From Nonomuraea glycinis (lineage in GTDB: Bacteria > Actinomycetota > Actinomycetes > Streptosporangiales > Streptosporangiaceae): DNA of 64,000 nucleotides. Positions within the stretch are counted from its first letter, which is position 1. Each line of letters begins with the position of its first letter. The notes beneath the pieces are model-generated. The model worked only from the letters and a program-made list of their open reading frames with translations, ran no database searches and had not been told where the DNA came from. Of the stretch, positions 1 through 9,300 are shown piece by piece. Made by a program: the position numbers and the translations under genes. The stretch lies in the NCBI RefSeq assembly GCF_014646515.1, contig NZ_BMNK01000006.1, forward strand, positions 248,001-312,000, read 5' to 3'.

Positions 1-656
1 GCCAGCTTGGAGCCGTCCACGGCCAGGATGCGCCGCCCGCCCGAGCGCAGCATCGCCCGCTTGACCAGGACGATCTCCTGCTCCTGGTGGAAGGCGTACT
101 GGTCGGAGACCGCCGAGGTGGAGACCACCACCACGTCGGTGCTCACCGCGTCGACCGCCTCGACGCAGCCGAGGCCGAGGAAGGAGTCATGGGTGGCGTG
201 ATATTCACCGCCGAGCGCGATGAGCCGGATGTCGGGATTGCCGGCGAGTAGCCTGATCGCCTCGAGGAAGTTCGTCACAACGGTCAGCGGCGCCGCCTCG
301 GCCAGATGGCCGGCGACGGCGAGCGCCGTGGTCGAGTCGTCGAGCATGACGGAGCTGCCCGGCTCGATCAGGCCGGCCACCAGCCGGGCGATGGCGTCCT
401 TCTCGGCGATGTGCGCCTTGAGCCGGTAGGCGATGTTGCTCTCCCAGACGTTGGAGGCCTGGGCGGTGACGCCGCCGCGCACCTTGCGCACCATGCCCTG
501 GCGCTCCAGCTCGTCGAGGTCGCGGTGGACGGTCATCACGCTCACGGCGAAGCTCTCGGCGAGCTCGGTCACCGAGACCGAACCCTGGCGCACGATGTGC
601 TCGGCCATCTCCTGCCGCCGCGCGGACCTGCCGGAGATGTGCTGCCGTGCGTTCAC
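1..656 (-). CDS. DeoR/GlpR-family transcriptional regulator (C-terminus beyond left edge)
   Basis: About 218 residues are visible and the C-terminus lies outside the window. The N-terminus has a DeoR winged helix: RRQEMAEHIVRQGSVSVTEL, then VSVMTVHRDLDELE as recognition helix and LERQGMVRKVRGGV as wing. The DeoRC sugar-phosphate sensor domain follows (LIEPGSSVMLDDSTTALAVA, VVTNFLEAI, IRLIALGGEY). A GTG start at 656 has GGTGGGAG just upstream; an in-frame ATG at 707 would add 17 residues. The gene diverges from a rhamnoside-type ABC/hydrolase operon, so it probably controls that operon in response to a phosphorylated sugar. Family assignment is strong; ligand and target are inferred. Confidence 0.88.
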   Translation of the reverse strand, partial: MNARQHISGRSARRQEMAEHIVRQGSVSVTELAESFAVSVMTVHRDLDELERQGMVRKVRGGVTAQASNVWESNIAYRLKAHIAEKDAIARLVAGLIEPGSSVMLDDSTTALAVAGHLAEAAPLTVVTNFLEAIRLLAGNPDIRLIALGGEYHATHDSFLGLGCVEAVDAVSTDVVVVSTSAVSDQYAFHQEQEIVLVKRAMLRSGGRRILAVDGSKL

Positions 657-707
657 CTGAGCTCCCACCTTCTCCTGGACCGCGCGAATCCTACTCTTGA
701 CAGTCAT

Positions 708-780
708 CTTGGGCGACTCATACCGTCCCTTTTAACAAATCTGGCGTTAAGTTAACACTCAAGCAACATGGAGGTGCGGC
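708..780. promoter_or_regulatory. Divergent promoter/operator region, DeoR gene versus sugar operon
   Basis: This is an AT-rich island in GC-rich DNA. It holds repeated TTAAC half-sites (TTTTAACAAA, then GTTAAGTTAACAC with an embedded GTTAAC palindrome) at about 730-757. GGAGGTG at 770-776 lies 6 bases before the ATG at 781 and is the ribosome binding site of the first operon gene. TTAAC repeats between a DeoR gene and its neighbour suggest the operator, but no footprint is implied. Confidence 0.5.
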
Positions 781-3307
781 ATGGGCTCCGTGCGGCCCTA
801 CGGCCTGTGCTGCGACCACCGCGCGACCCCGCTCGGCACGGACGCCTCCGCGCCGCTGCTGTCCTGGCGGCTCAGCGGCGCCGACCCGGTGGCCTGCCTC
901 GTGGAGGTGGACGGCCTGTGGTCGAGCGGGCGGCTGGACGACCCCGCCGCGATCGGCGTCAGGTACGCCGGGCCGCCGCTGCGCCCGCGCACCAGGTACA
1001 GCTGGCAGGTCACGCTCTGGGCCGGCGACGGAACGTCGAGCACCGCGCGCTCGTGGTTCGAGACCGGCCAGGGTGACTGGACGGCCGCCTGGATCGCGGC
1101 CGACCCCGACGCCGTCGAGCACGTCGACCCGCCCACCGAGGGCGACCTGGCGCTCCGCGACCACGGCCTGGCCGCCTGCCCCCAGCTTCGCCGCGCCTTC
1201 GAGGCCCGCTCGCCGGTGGCGGCGGCCCGGCTGTACGTCAGCGCGAAGGGGCTCTACGAAGCCAGGATCAACGGCCACCGCGCGGGCGACGCCGAGCTCG
1301 CCCCCGGCTGGACGGACTACCGCCGGCGCATCCAGTACCAGACCTACGACGTGACGAGCTGTCTCACCGAGGGCGAGAACGTGCTGGCCGTCACCCTCGC
1401 CGACGGCTGGTGGAGCGGCTTCGCCGGCTTCGACCCGCGCCGGCCCGGCTACCACTACGGGACGTTCCCCGAGCTCATCGCCGAGCTGCACCTCACCTAC
1501 GCCGACGGCTCGGCCGAGATCGTCGCCACCGGTGACGGCTGGCGCGCCGGCCGCGGCCATGTCCGCTACGCCGACCTGCTCAAGGGCGAGTGCCACGACC
1601 TGCGCGCGGTCACGCCCGGCTGGTGGCTCCCCGGCTTCGACGACACCTCCTGGAGCCCGGCCGTGGTGACCGGCCACGACCACGCGCCGCTGGTGCCGTC
1701 GCTGGACGAGCCCGTCAGGGCGGTACGCGACCTGGCGCCGGCCGCCGTCACCCGCACCGGCCCCGGCACGCACCTGGTCGACTTCGGGCAGAACCTGGCG
1801 GGCCGCGTCCGCCTGGCCGTACCGGCTCTGGAGCCGGGCAGCCGGGTGACGATCAGGCACGCGGAGACGCTCGACGCCGAGGGCGGCCTGGACACCGCGA
1901 ACCTGCGCACGGCCGATGCGACCGATGTGCTGATCAGCGCGGGACCGGCCACCGTCTTCGAGCCCGGCTTCACCTACCACGGCTTCCGTTACGCCGAGAT
2001 CACCGGAGTGGAGGTCCTCGGCGAGGTCAAGGCCGTGGTCCTGCACAGCGACACCCCGCAGGCGGGCACGTTCGCGTGCTCCGACCCGGAGCTCGACCAG
2101 CTCCAGCGAAACATCGAGTGGGGGCAGCGCGGCAACTTCGTCAGCGTTCCGACCGACTGCCCGCAGCGCGACGAGCGGCTCGGCTGGCTGGCGGACGCCC
2201 AGGTGTTCCTGCCGACCGCCTGCCTCAACGCCGACGTGGCCGCGTTCTTCGCCAAGTGGCTGCGGGACGTGCGCGACGCGCAGACCCCGCAGGGCGGCTT
2301 CCCCAACGTCGCGCCCCGGCTGAGCGGCGTCGCCGAGGAGGGCGCGCCCGGCTGGGCGGACGCCGGAGTCCTGATCCCCTGGCACCTGTACCGCGTGTAC
2401 GGCGATCCCCGCTTCCTCGACATCGACTCTATGGCCGCCTGGGTCGACTTCGTCCGGCGGCACAACCCGGTCCTGGCGCGCCAGGACCGGCCCGCACTAC
2501 GCCGACTGGCTGTCACCCGGCCCCGCCACCCCGCGCGAGCTGCTGGCCACCGCCTTCTTCCACCGCAGCGCCGACCTGACCGCCAGGGCCGCCCAGGTGA
2601 TCGGCCGGACCGCCGAGGCGGAGCGGATGAGGGCGCTGGCCGACGATATTCGCGCAGCCTTCATTAAAACGTTCGCATCGGCTCCGGGGCGGCTCACCGG
2701 CGACACCCAGACCGGATACCTGCTGGCTCTCGCCTTCGGCCTGCTGCCGCCGGAGTGGATCGTTCCCGCCGCGCGCCGGCTCGCTGAGCTGGTCGGGGAG
2801 CACGGCCCGCAGACCGGATTCCTGGGCGTGAACCTGCTCTGCCCCGTCCTGTCCGAGCACGGCCACGCCGACCTGGCGCACGCGCTGCTGAACCGCACCG
2901 CACCGCCGTCCTGGCGCTACCAGGTACGGCGCGGCGCCACCACGGTCTGGGAGCGGTGGGACGGCGCCGGCGCCCCCTCGATGAACTCCTTCAACCACTA
3001 CGCGTTCGGCTCGGTCGGCGAATGGCTGTACGGCGGCGTCGCCGGGATCGCCCAGGCGCCGGACTCGGTCGCCTACCGCGAGCTGGTGATCCGCCCGCTG
3101 CCCGGCGAGCTGACCTGGGCCCGAGCCTCCTACGAGTCCGTACGCGGCCGCATCGCCGTGTCCTGGGAGCGCCGCGGCGGGGACTTCCACCTCGCCGTGA
3201 CCGTCCCGCCCGGCGCGAGCGCCACCGTCCACCTGCCCGACGGGCAGACCCACCAGGTGCCCTCGGGGGATCACACCTTTCGCACGACCGAGGAGACGAC
3301 AGCATGA
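781..3307 (+). pseudogene. alpha-L-rhamnosidase, GH78 family, split by a frameshift
   Basis: The product would hydrolyse terminal alpha-L-rhamnose from glycans or glycosides. The first frame carries the N-terminal sugar-binding and beta domains and the GH78 hallmark TDCPQRDERLGW near residue 458. After about base 2490 the homology moves one base over: HYADWLSPGPATPRELLATAFF is read in the shifted frame, which runs on through GATTVWERWDG and NHYAFGSVGEWLYGG to the TGA at 3305-3307. The acid and base halves of the active site are therefore in different frames. Removing one C from the GGCCCGC run after a perfect palindrome (2467-2490) would restore one frame of roughly 841 residues. This is either a real inactivating mutation or a sequencing artefact at the hairpin. 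The stop overlaps the next ATG (ATGA). Confidence 0.85.
2467..2490. repeat. Perfect 24-bp palindrome at the GH78 frameshift
   Basis: The arms CCGGTCCTGGCG and CGCCAGGACCGG are exact reverse complements with no spacer. The palindrome lies within coding sequence, immediately 5' of the C-run where the reading frame changes. So GC-rich a self-complementary element can cause polymerase slippage in vivo and compression or dropout in sequencing. Confidence 0.85.
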
Positions 3308-4605
3308 CCGATCTGCGCAACGCCAGGATGAGCCGCGTCCAGTTCTTCCGCATGATGGGCGGGCTCGCGGTGGCGGCCGCCGCCACCGCCTGCTCGACCA
3401 GGCCGGACACCGCCGCCACCACGGGCGGCCCGAGCGCCACGACCGAGCTGAAGTTCGTCGGCGTGGCCGACCAGAAGGCGCCGATGGACAGCCTGCTGGC
3501 CGCCTACCAGCAGGCCAAGCCGTCGGTGCGGATCAACGCCTCCTTCGCGCCCACCGACCAGGTGCAGACCTCCGTGCGCACCCAGCTCGGCGCGGGCAAC
3601 TCGCCCGACCTGCACGTGGTGTACCCGGGCAGCGGCAGCGCGATGTCGATGACCCAGATCGGCCAGGCCGGACTGCTGGCCGACCTGTCCGCCCAGCCGT
3701 GGACGCGGACGATCCCCGCCGGGTTCAAGCCCGCCTTCCAGCTCGACGGCAAGACCTACATCTACTCCGCCGGATCGTCGGTCATCGGCGCGATCTACAA
3801 CAAGAAGGCCTTCGAGAAGGCGAAGGTGGCGGCGCCGCCGACCACCTGGACCGAGTTCCTCGCCGTGTGCGACAAGCTCAAGAAGGCCGGCATCACCCCG
3901 ATCGCCCTGGGCGCGCAGACGCCGTGGGTCACCCAGCTCATCACGTACGCGCTGGTGCCCTCCACCGTCTACGCCAAGGACCCGACGTTCGACGACAAGC
4001 AGAGCGCCGGTCAGGCCACCTTCGCCGGCTCCGGCTGGCGCCAGGCCATGGAGATGTACCTGGAGCTGCAGAAGCGCGGCTTCTTCAACGACAAGCCGAA
4101 CGGCACCACATTCGAGCAGCAGATCTCGATGGTGGCCACCGGCAAGGCCGCCATGGCGATCCAGGTGTCGGCCGTGCTGCCCGACTTCCGCAAGGCGGCC
4201 TCCGCCGCGGACGATCTGTCGATGTTCCCCGTGCCGGGGGCCGACGACGCCGCTTCGGTGTGGATCCCGGCCGGCGTCGTCGTCGGGCTGGGGGCCAGCG
4301 CCAAGGGCAAGAACGTCGAGGAGGCGAAGGCGTTCATCGACTTCCTCGGCAAGCAGGAGAGCATCAACGCCTGGGCCAAGGCCATCGCCGCCATCCCGCT
4401 CACCCAGGACGCGAGTTCGACCATCGACCCGGCGGTGGAGTCGTTCCTGCCGTTCACCAAGGACCGGGCGGTGCCGTTCATGGACCAGCGCTGGCCCAAC
4501 GCCGAGGTCCAGCCGGTGCACTTCGCGGTCGTGCAGGAGCTGCTCGCGGGCAAGGCCACGATCGACGAGGCACTGAAGAAGATGGACGAGGCGTACCAGA
4601 AGTGA
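3304..4605 (+). CDS. ABC transporter sugar-binding lipoprotein
   Basis: A 433-residue extracellular solute-binding protein of the MalE/UgpB type (SBP family 1). The N-terminus is a lipoprotein signal: RVQFFRMMGGLAVAAAATAC, with lipobox Cys at residue 30 followed by STRPDTAATTGG. The mature part has typical features (TELKFVGVADQKAP, DLHVVYPG, IYNKKAFEKAKV, AMEMYLELQKRGFF). The ATG at 3304 overlaps the preceding stop (ATGA), so it is translationally coupled to the rhamnosidase gene, and its own stop overlaps the permease GTG. It should deliver an oligosaccharide, perhaps a rhamnoside, to the two downstream permeases. Ligand identity is inferred from neighbours only. Confidence 0.92.
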   Translation: MTDLRNARMSRVQFFRMMGGLAVAAAATACSTRPDTAATTGGPSATTELKFVGVADQKAPMDSLLAAYQQAKPSVRINASFAPTDQVQTSVRTQLGAGNSPDLHVVYPGSGSAMSMTQIGQAGLLADLSAQPWTRTIPAGFKPAFQLDGKTYIYSAGSSVIGAIYNKKAFEKAKVAAPPTTWTEFLAVCDKLKKAGITPIALGAQTPWVTQLITYALVPSTVYAKDPTFDDKQSAGQATFAGSGWRQAMEMYLELQKRGFFNDKPNGTTFEQQISMVATGKAAMAIQVSAVLPDFRKAASAADDLSMFPVPGADDAASVWIPAGVVVGLGASAKGKNVEEAKAFIDFLGKQESINAWAKAIAAIPLTQDASSTIDPAVESFLPFTKDRAVPFMDQRWPNAEVQPVHFAVVQELLAGKATIDEALKKMDEAYQK

Positions 4606-5525
4606 CCCCCACCACCACCGCGACGTCGCGCCCGGCCGCCACCAGGAGGCCGGGCCGGCGGCGGAGCTTCAGCATCACTACCCCGTCCTGGCTCTTCGCC
4701 GCGCCCGCTCTGCTCGTCTACGCGCTGGTGGTGCTCTATCCCGCCATCAGCGGCGTGTTCTACGCCTTCACCGACTGGAGCGGGATCGGCGAGGACATGT
4801 CCTTCGTCGGGCTGGCCAACTTCCGGACGCTGCTGGGCGACGAGCAGGCCATGGGCTCGATCGGCAACACGCTGCTGCTCACCCTGGCCATCGTGGCCGT
4901 GCAGAACGGCATCGGGCTGCTGCTGGCCCTGGGCGTGCACGCCAAACTCAGGAGCCGGGCGCTGCTGCGCGTGATCTTCTTCGCGCCGGTGGTCGTCAGC
5001 CCGGTGATGGTGGCGTTCCTGTGGAAGTACATCTACAACCCCGACCCGTCGGCGGGCCTGAACGGGCTGCTCGGCCTGGACGTCAACTGGCTGGGTGACC
5101 CGTCGGTCGCGCTGTGGTCGGTCGCGGGCATGGTCGTGTGGCAGTACGCCGGTTACTCCATGGTCATCTTCCTGGCCGGGCTGGAGGGCGTGCCCAAGGA
5201 GCTGCACGAGGCGGCGATGATCGACGGCGCGGGCACCTTCCAGCGCTTCCGCTACGTCACCTGGCCGCTGCTCGCCCCCGCCCTGACGATCAACATGATG
5301 CTCTCCACGATCGGCGGGCTCAAGCTGTTCGACCAGATCTTCGCCACGACGAACGGCGGCCCCGGCTACGCCACGGAAACCCTGTCCACCGTGCTGTACA
5401 AGCAGGCGTTCGTCTTCGGCAAGTTCGGCTACAGCACCGCCATCGCCCTCGTGCTCGCCCTGTTCGTGGCGGCCGTCTCCCTCGTCCAGGTCTATTACCT
5501 GCGCAGCCGTGAGGTGACCGCGTGA
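4602..5525 (+). CDS. ABC sugar transporter permease (MalF/UgpA type)
   Basis: A 307-residue integral membrane protein with about six segments, beginning after a basic cytoplasmic tail (WLFAAPALLVYALVVLYPAI). The binding-protein-dependent permease EAA loop reads EAAMIDGAGTFQRFRYVTWP, which docks to the ATPase. The GTG at 4602 overlaps the upstream TGA (GTGA), and its stop overlaps the next GTG. It forms the membrane pore with the product of the following gene. No ATPase lies in the operon, so a shared MsmK/UgpC-type subunit encoded elsewhere is presumably used. Confidence 0.94.
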   Translation: MTPTTTATSRPAATRRPGRRRSFSITTPSWLFAAPALLVYALVVLYPAISGVFYAFTDWSGIGEDMSFVGLANFRTLLGDEQAMGSIGNTLLLTLAIVAVQNGIGLLLALGVHAKLRSRALLRVIFFAPVVVSPVMVAFLWKYIYNPDPSAGLNGLLGLDVNWLGDPSVALWSVAGMVVWQYAGYSMVIFLAGLEGVPKELHEAAMIDGAGTFQRFRYVTWPLLAPALTINMMLSTIGGLKLFDQIFATTNGGPGYATETLSTVLYKQAFVFGKFGYSTAIALVLALFVAAVSLVQVYYLRSREVTA

Positions 5526-6334
5526 GAAGAACGTTCCTGCTCGAAATCGTCATGATCGCGGTGGCGGTGGCCTTCCTCTTCCCCGTCTATACCCTGGTCG
5601 CGCTGTCCCTGAAGGACCCGGCGCAGATCTCGCAGACGCCGCTGGCCCTGCCCGCCCCGCCCACCTTGGACAACTTCGCCAACGCCTGGACGGCGGCGGC
5701 GCTCGGCCCGTCGCTGATGAACAGCACCGTGATCACCGTGGCCAGCCTCATCGCGCTGATCGCCCTCGGCTCGTTCGCCGCCTACTACCTGGCCCGGGTG
5801 AAGAGCCGGCTCGGCTACGGCCTGTACATCCTGTTCCTGCTGGGCATCGTGCTGCCGTTCCAGCTCGGCATGATCCCGCTGTACGAGCTGGTGACCGGCC
5901 TCGGCCTGCTCGGCACGCACGCCGGAATGATCATCTTCTACACGGGCATCCAGCTCCCGTTCACCGTCTTCCTCTACACCGGCTTCATCCGCGCGCTGCC
6001 CGCCGACTACGCCAGCGCCGCCCAGATCGACGGCGCCTCCCAGCTGACCGCGTTCACCCGCGTGGTCTTCCCGCTGCTGCGGCCGATCACCGGCACCGTG
6101 CTGATCCTCAACGCGGTCTTCATCTGGAACGACTTCTTCACCCCGCTGCTCTACCTCGGCGGCTCGGGCTTCGAGACGGTCCCGGTCAGCGTCTTCGCCT
6201 TCGTCGGGCAGTACGTCTCCGACCACGGCCTGGTCTTCGCCGGGCTGGTGCTGGGCGCGCTGCCGATCGTGGCGGTCTTCCTGGTGCTGCAGCGCTACGT
6301 CATCAAGGGCTTCGCCAGCGGGCTCAAGGGATGA
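5522..6334 (+). CDS. ABC sugar transporter permease (MalG/UgpE type)
   Basis: A 270-residue second permease subunit. It starts with RRTFLLEIVMIAVAVAFLFP and has the MalG-family layout. The EAA-like loop is YASAAQIDGASQLTAFTRVV, and the C-terminal YVIKGFASGLKG is typical of carbohydrate uptake CUT1 transporters. The GTG at 5522 sits in a GTGA overlap with the previous gene, and the TGA overlaps the ATG of the large hydrolase gene at 6331. The unbroken chain of 4-base overlaps argues for one co-translated operon. Confidence 0.94.
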   Translation: MRRTFLLEIVMIAVAVAFLFPVYTLVALSLKDPAQISQTPLALPAPPTLDNFANAWTAAALGPSLMNSTVITVASLIALIALGSFAAYYLARVKSRLGYGLYILFLLGIVLPFQLGMIPLYELVTGLGLLGTHAGMIIFYTGIQLPFTVFLYTGFIRALPADYASAAQIDGASQLTAFTRVVFPLLRPITGTVLILNAVFIWNDFFTPLLYLGGSGFETVPVSVFAFVGQYVSDHGLVFAGLVLGALPIVAVFLVLQRYVIKGFASGLKG

Positions 6335-9300
6335 ACGTCTTCGACGTGCTCCGCGAGCCGCCCGCCTCCCACTCGCCGGCGGCCATCTGGTGGTGGAGCG
6401 GCGAGCCGCTGCGCCGGGACCGGCTGCGCTGGCAGATGGAACGCCTGGTCGCCGGCGGGGTGCGTAACCTCGTCATCCTGAACCTGGCCCCGTCAGGGCC
6501 GCTGTTCGGCGCCGACGCCGACGACCCGCCGTTCCTGTCCGAGGCGTGGTGGCGGCTGCTCGACGAGGTCTGCGCCGACGCTCATGAGCTGGGCGCCTAC
6601 CTGTGGTTCTACGACCAGCTCGGCTTCTCCGGCGCCGACCTTCAGGCGCGCCTGGTGCAGGAGCGTCCGGAGTTCGCCGGTCAGTGGCTGGCCGCCGACG
6701 GGTCCGTCTCCGTCCGCGGCTTCGACTACCTGTCCCGTACGGCCTGCGCGGTGCTGCTCGACCGGGTGCACGGGGAGTTCGAGCGCCGACTCGGCCACTG
6801 GTTCGGCCGGGTGATCGTGGGGTCGTTCCAGGACGAGCTGCCCACCCTGCCCACCTGGTCGGCCTCCTTCGCCGAGGAGTACGCGGCCCGGCGGGGGCGG
6901 GAGTTCTCCATCGCCGACCCCGACTGGCGGGCCTACCAGGTGACCCGCGCCGAGCTGGCCGAGGAGGCGTTCTTCCGCCCGCTCGCCGCCTGGCACGAGC
7001 GCAACGGGCTGCTCAACGGGTGCGACCAGCAGGACCCGGCCCGCGCCGGGCACCCCGTCGACGGTGTACGGCTCTACGCCGACTATGCCCGTACCCACCG
7101 CTGGTTCAGCGCGCCCGGATCCGACCACCACGGCGACGCGCGCCTGCACTCCTCCCTCGCCCACCTGTACGGCAGGCCCCGGACCTGGATCGAGGCGTTC
7201 CACTCCAGCGGGTGGGGCGGCACCCTTGAGGAGACCTTCGACTGGCTGCTGCCCTGGCTGCGGGCCGGCGCCACCCTCTACAACCCGCACGCGGTCTACT
7301 ACTCGACCAAGCGCGGCTGGTGGGAGTGGGCGCCGCCGTCCACCGACTGGCGTCAGCCGTACTGGCGGCACCACCGCGTCTTCGCGGACGCGGTCACCCG
7401 GCTGTGCGCCGCGCTGTCGCTGGGCCGGCACGCCTGCGACGTCGCGGTCCTGCTCCCCACCACGACCGCGCAGGCGGGCACAGCGGGTACGGCGGGTGTC
7501 CCGGCCATGCCGTCGTCCTCGGCGGACCTCGGTCCTGGCGGTGACGCGGCGCGGGCGCAGCGGGTGTACCGGGAGATCGTGGGGGACATGGCGTGGTTCG
7601 CCACCGTCCCTGGCGCGCTCGACCGGCTCTGCCTCGACGCCGACGTGATCGACGACGACTCGGTGCGGCGCGCGGCCGTGACCGGCGGCAGGCTGACGGT
7701 CTCCACCGAGGCGTACCGGGCGCTCGTCCTGCCCGCCGTCACCGTCCTCGACGAGGACGTCGCGGCCCGGCTGGATGAGTTCGTGAGCGGCGGCGGGCTG
7801 CTGGTCGCCGTGGGCGCGCTGCCGGACTCGCCGCGGTTGCGGGCCCGGTTCGAGACGGGCGACGCGGCGTACGTGGCGTCGAGCGAGCAACTCGGCGAGG
7901 CGCTGGCCGGGCTCGTCCGGCGGGTCGAGGCGCCGGTGCCGCCGCTGGTGCGCGAGGTCGGCGACACCACGCTGGTGTTCCTCACCGCAGCGTCTCCCAT
8001 GGCCAGCCGGATCGGGGTGGGCCGGCCCGAGGAGCGCGGCGTGGACCTGGGCTGGCTGGACGCCGCCATCGACTTCGACCCCGGCAGGTACGCGCGCGAG
8101 ATGCGGGTCAAGGTCAGGGGCGTCTCGGGCACCCCGCTGCTGGCCCGCCTGTTCGGCGGCGAGCCGAGGGCGCTGCCGTACACGCTGGACGGCGACGCCG
8201 TGGAGGTCGTCGTGCCCTTCGACGACGGGCCCGCCGCGCTGCTCGTGTTCGACGGAAGTGACGTCGCCGTCGAGGCCCCGCCCACGCCGTACCTTAAGGA
8301 GGTCGATCTGGGGGAGGAGTGGGCCGTCGAGCTCGTGCCGACCCTGGACGACACCTGGTCGGACTTCGGCAGCGGCGCCACCGTCGAGCACTGGACGCTG
8401 CGCACGCCGGACGGGGAGCCGGTGCACGCGACGTTCGGCCCCCGTGGGGAGCAGCGGGTCGGCGGCGGGCGGGCCGAAGGCGGTGTCGCCGGGGCGGACC
8501 GCGATCGGGCGCGCGCCCCTGACGGCCCGTGGACGCCTTCGGTCTGGTCGGCCTCGCGCGGGCTGCGCAAGGACCCCATCCACCGCGACACGCTGGGCCC
8601 GAAAGGGCACGTACCGGGAGAGTTCCTCGCCTTCGGCCGGGTCGAGGCGGGCGGGCACGCCCGCTTCCGCAGCGTCCTCACCGTGCCGCCGGGCCGGCCC
8701 GCGTGGCTGGCCGTCGGCGCCGGCGCCGCGAAGACCCTCTGGCTGGACGGCGACGAGCAGCCGCTCGACGACCCGGGCTACGCCGCCGTCACCCTGTCAC
8801 CGCTCGCGCCCGGCGAGCACGCGCTGGAGCTGCTCCTGGTCCCCGACGAGGAGCTCGACCTGCGGGCCTACGTCTGCCTGGTGGCCGACCCCGCCGACGC
8901 GGCCCGGCCCGAGTGGATCGCCGGCCCGCTGGAGACGACCGTGCCCGCCGGCGCGCCCGAGCTGATCCAGGTCGCCTCGACCGCGCCCTGCGTGGTGTAC
9001 GTCAACGGCGCGGAGGCGGGCAGGCAGGGCGGGTTCGACCCGTACGAGGAGGCGGACATCCCGCGCGTGCGCCGCTACGACGTCGCCCACCTGCTGCGGC
9101 CCGGCGACAACACGATCCGGGTGGAGTCCGACGGCTGGGTGCTGGTCGACGGGCTGGTCGTCTCCGGTCCCGGCTGGTCGTCCCGGCCGCGCGTACGGCG
9201 ACGCCAGCACGGCGATCCCGCGGCGCTGTACCTGCGCCCCCGGCCGCATCCGCTCCCCGAGGCGGGCTGGCTGGACGGACGTCCGGCCGCGCTGCCCGCC

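Noticed and set aside
718..2463. Long open frame of 581 codons on the minus strand opposite the rhamnosidase gene
   Set aside because: Composition is Arg/Gly/Ala/Val-rich without motifs; it is a GC-rich shadow of the GH78 gene on the other strand.
6493..8658. 721-codon minus-strand frame opposite the GH106-like gene
   Set aside because: Low-complexity Arg/Gly/Ala/Pro text, no ribosome binding site; the plus frame has clear domain content and operon coupling.
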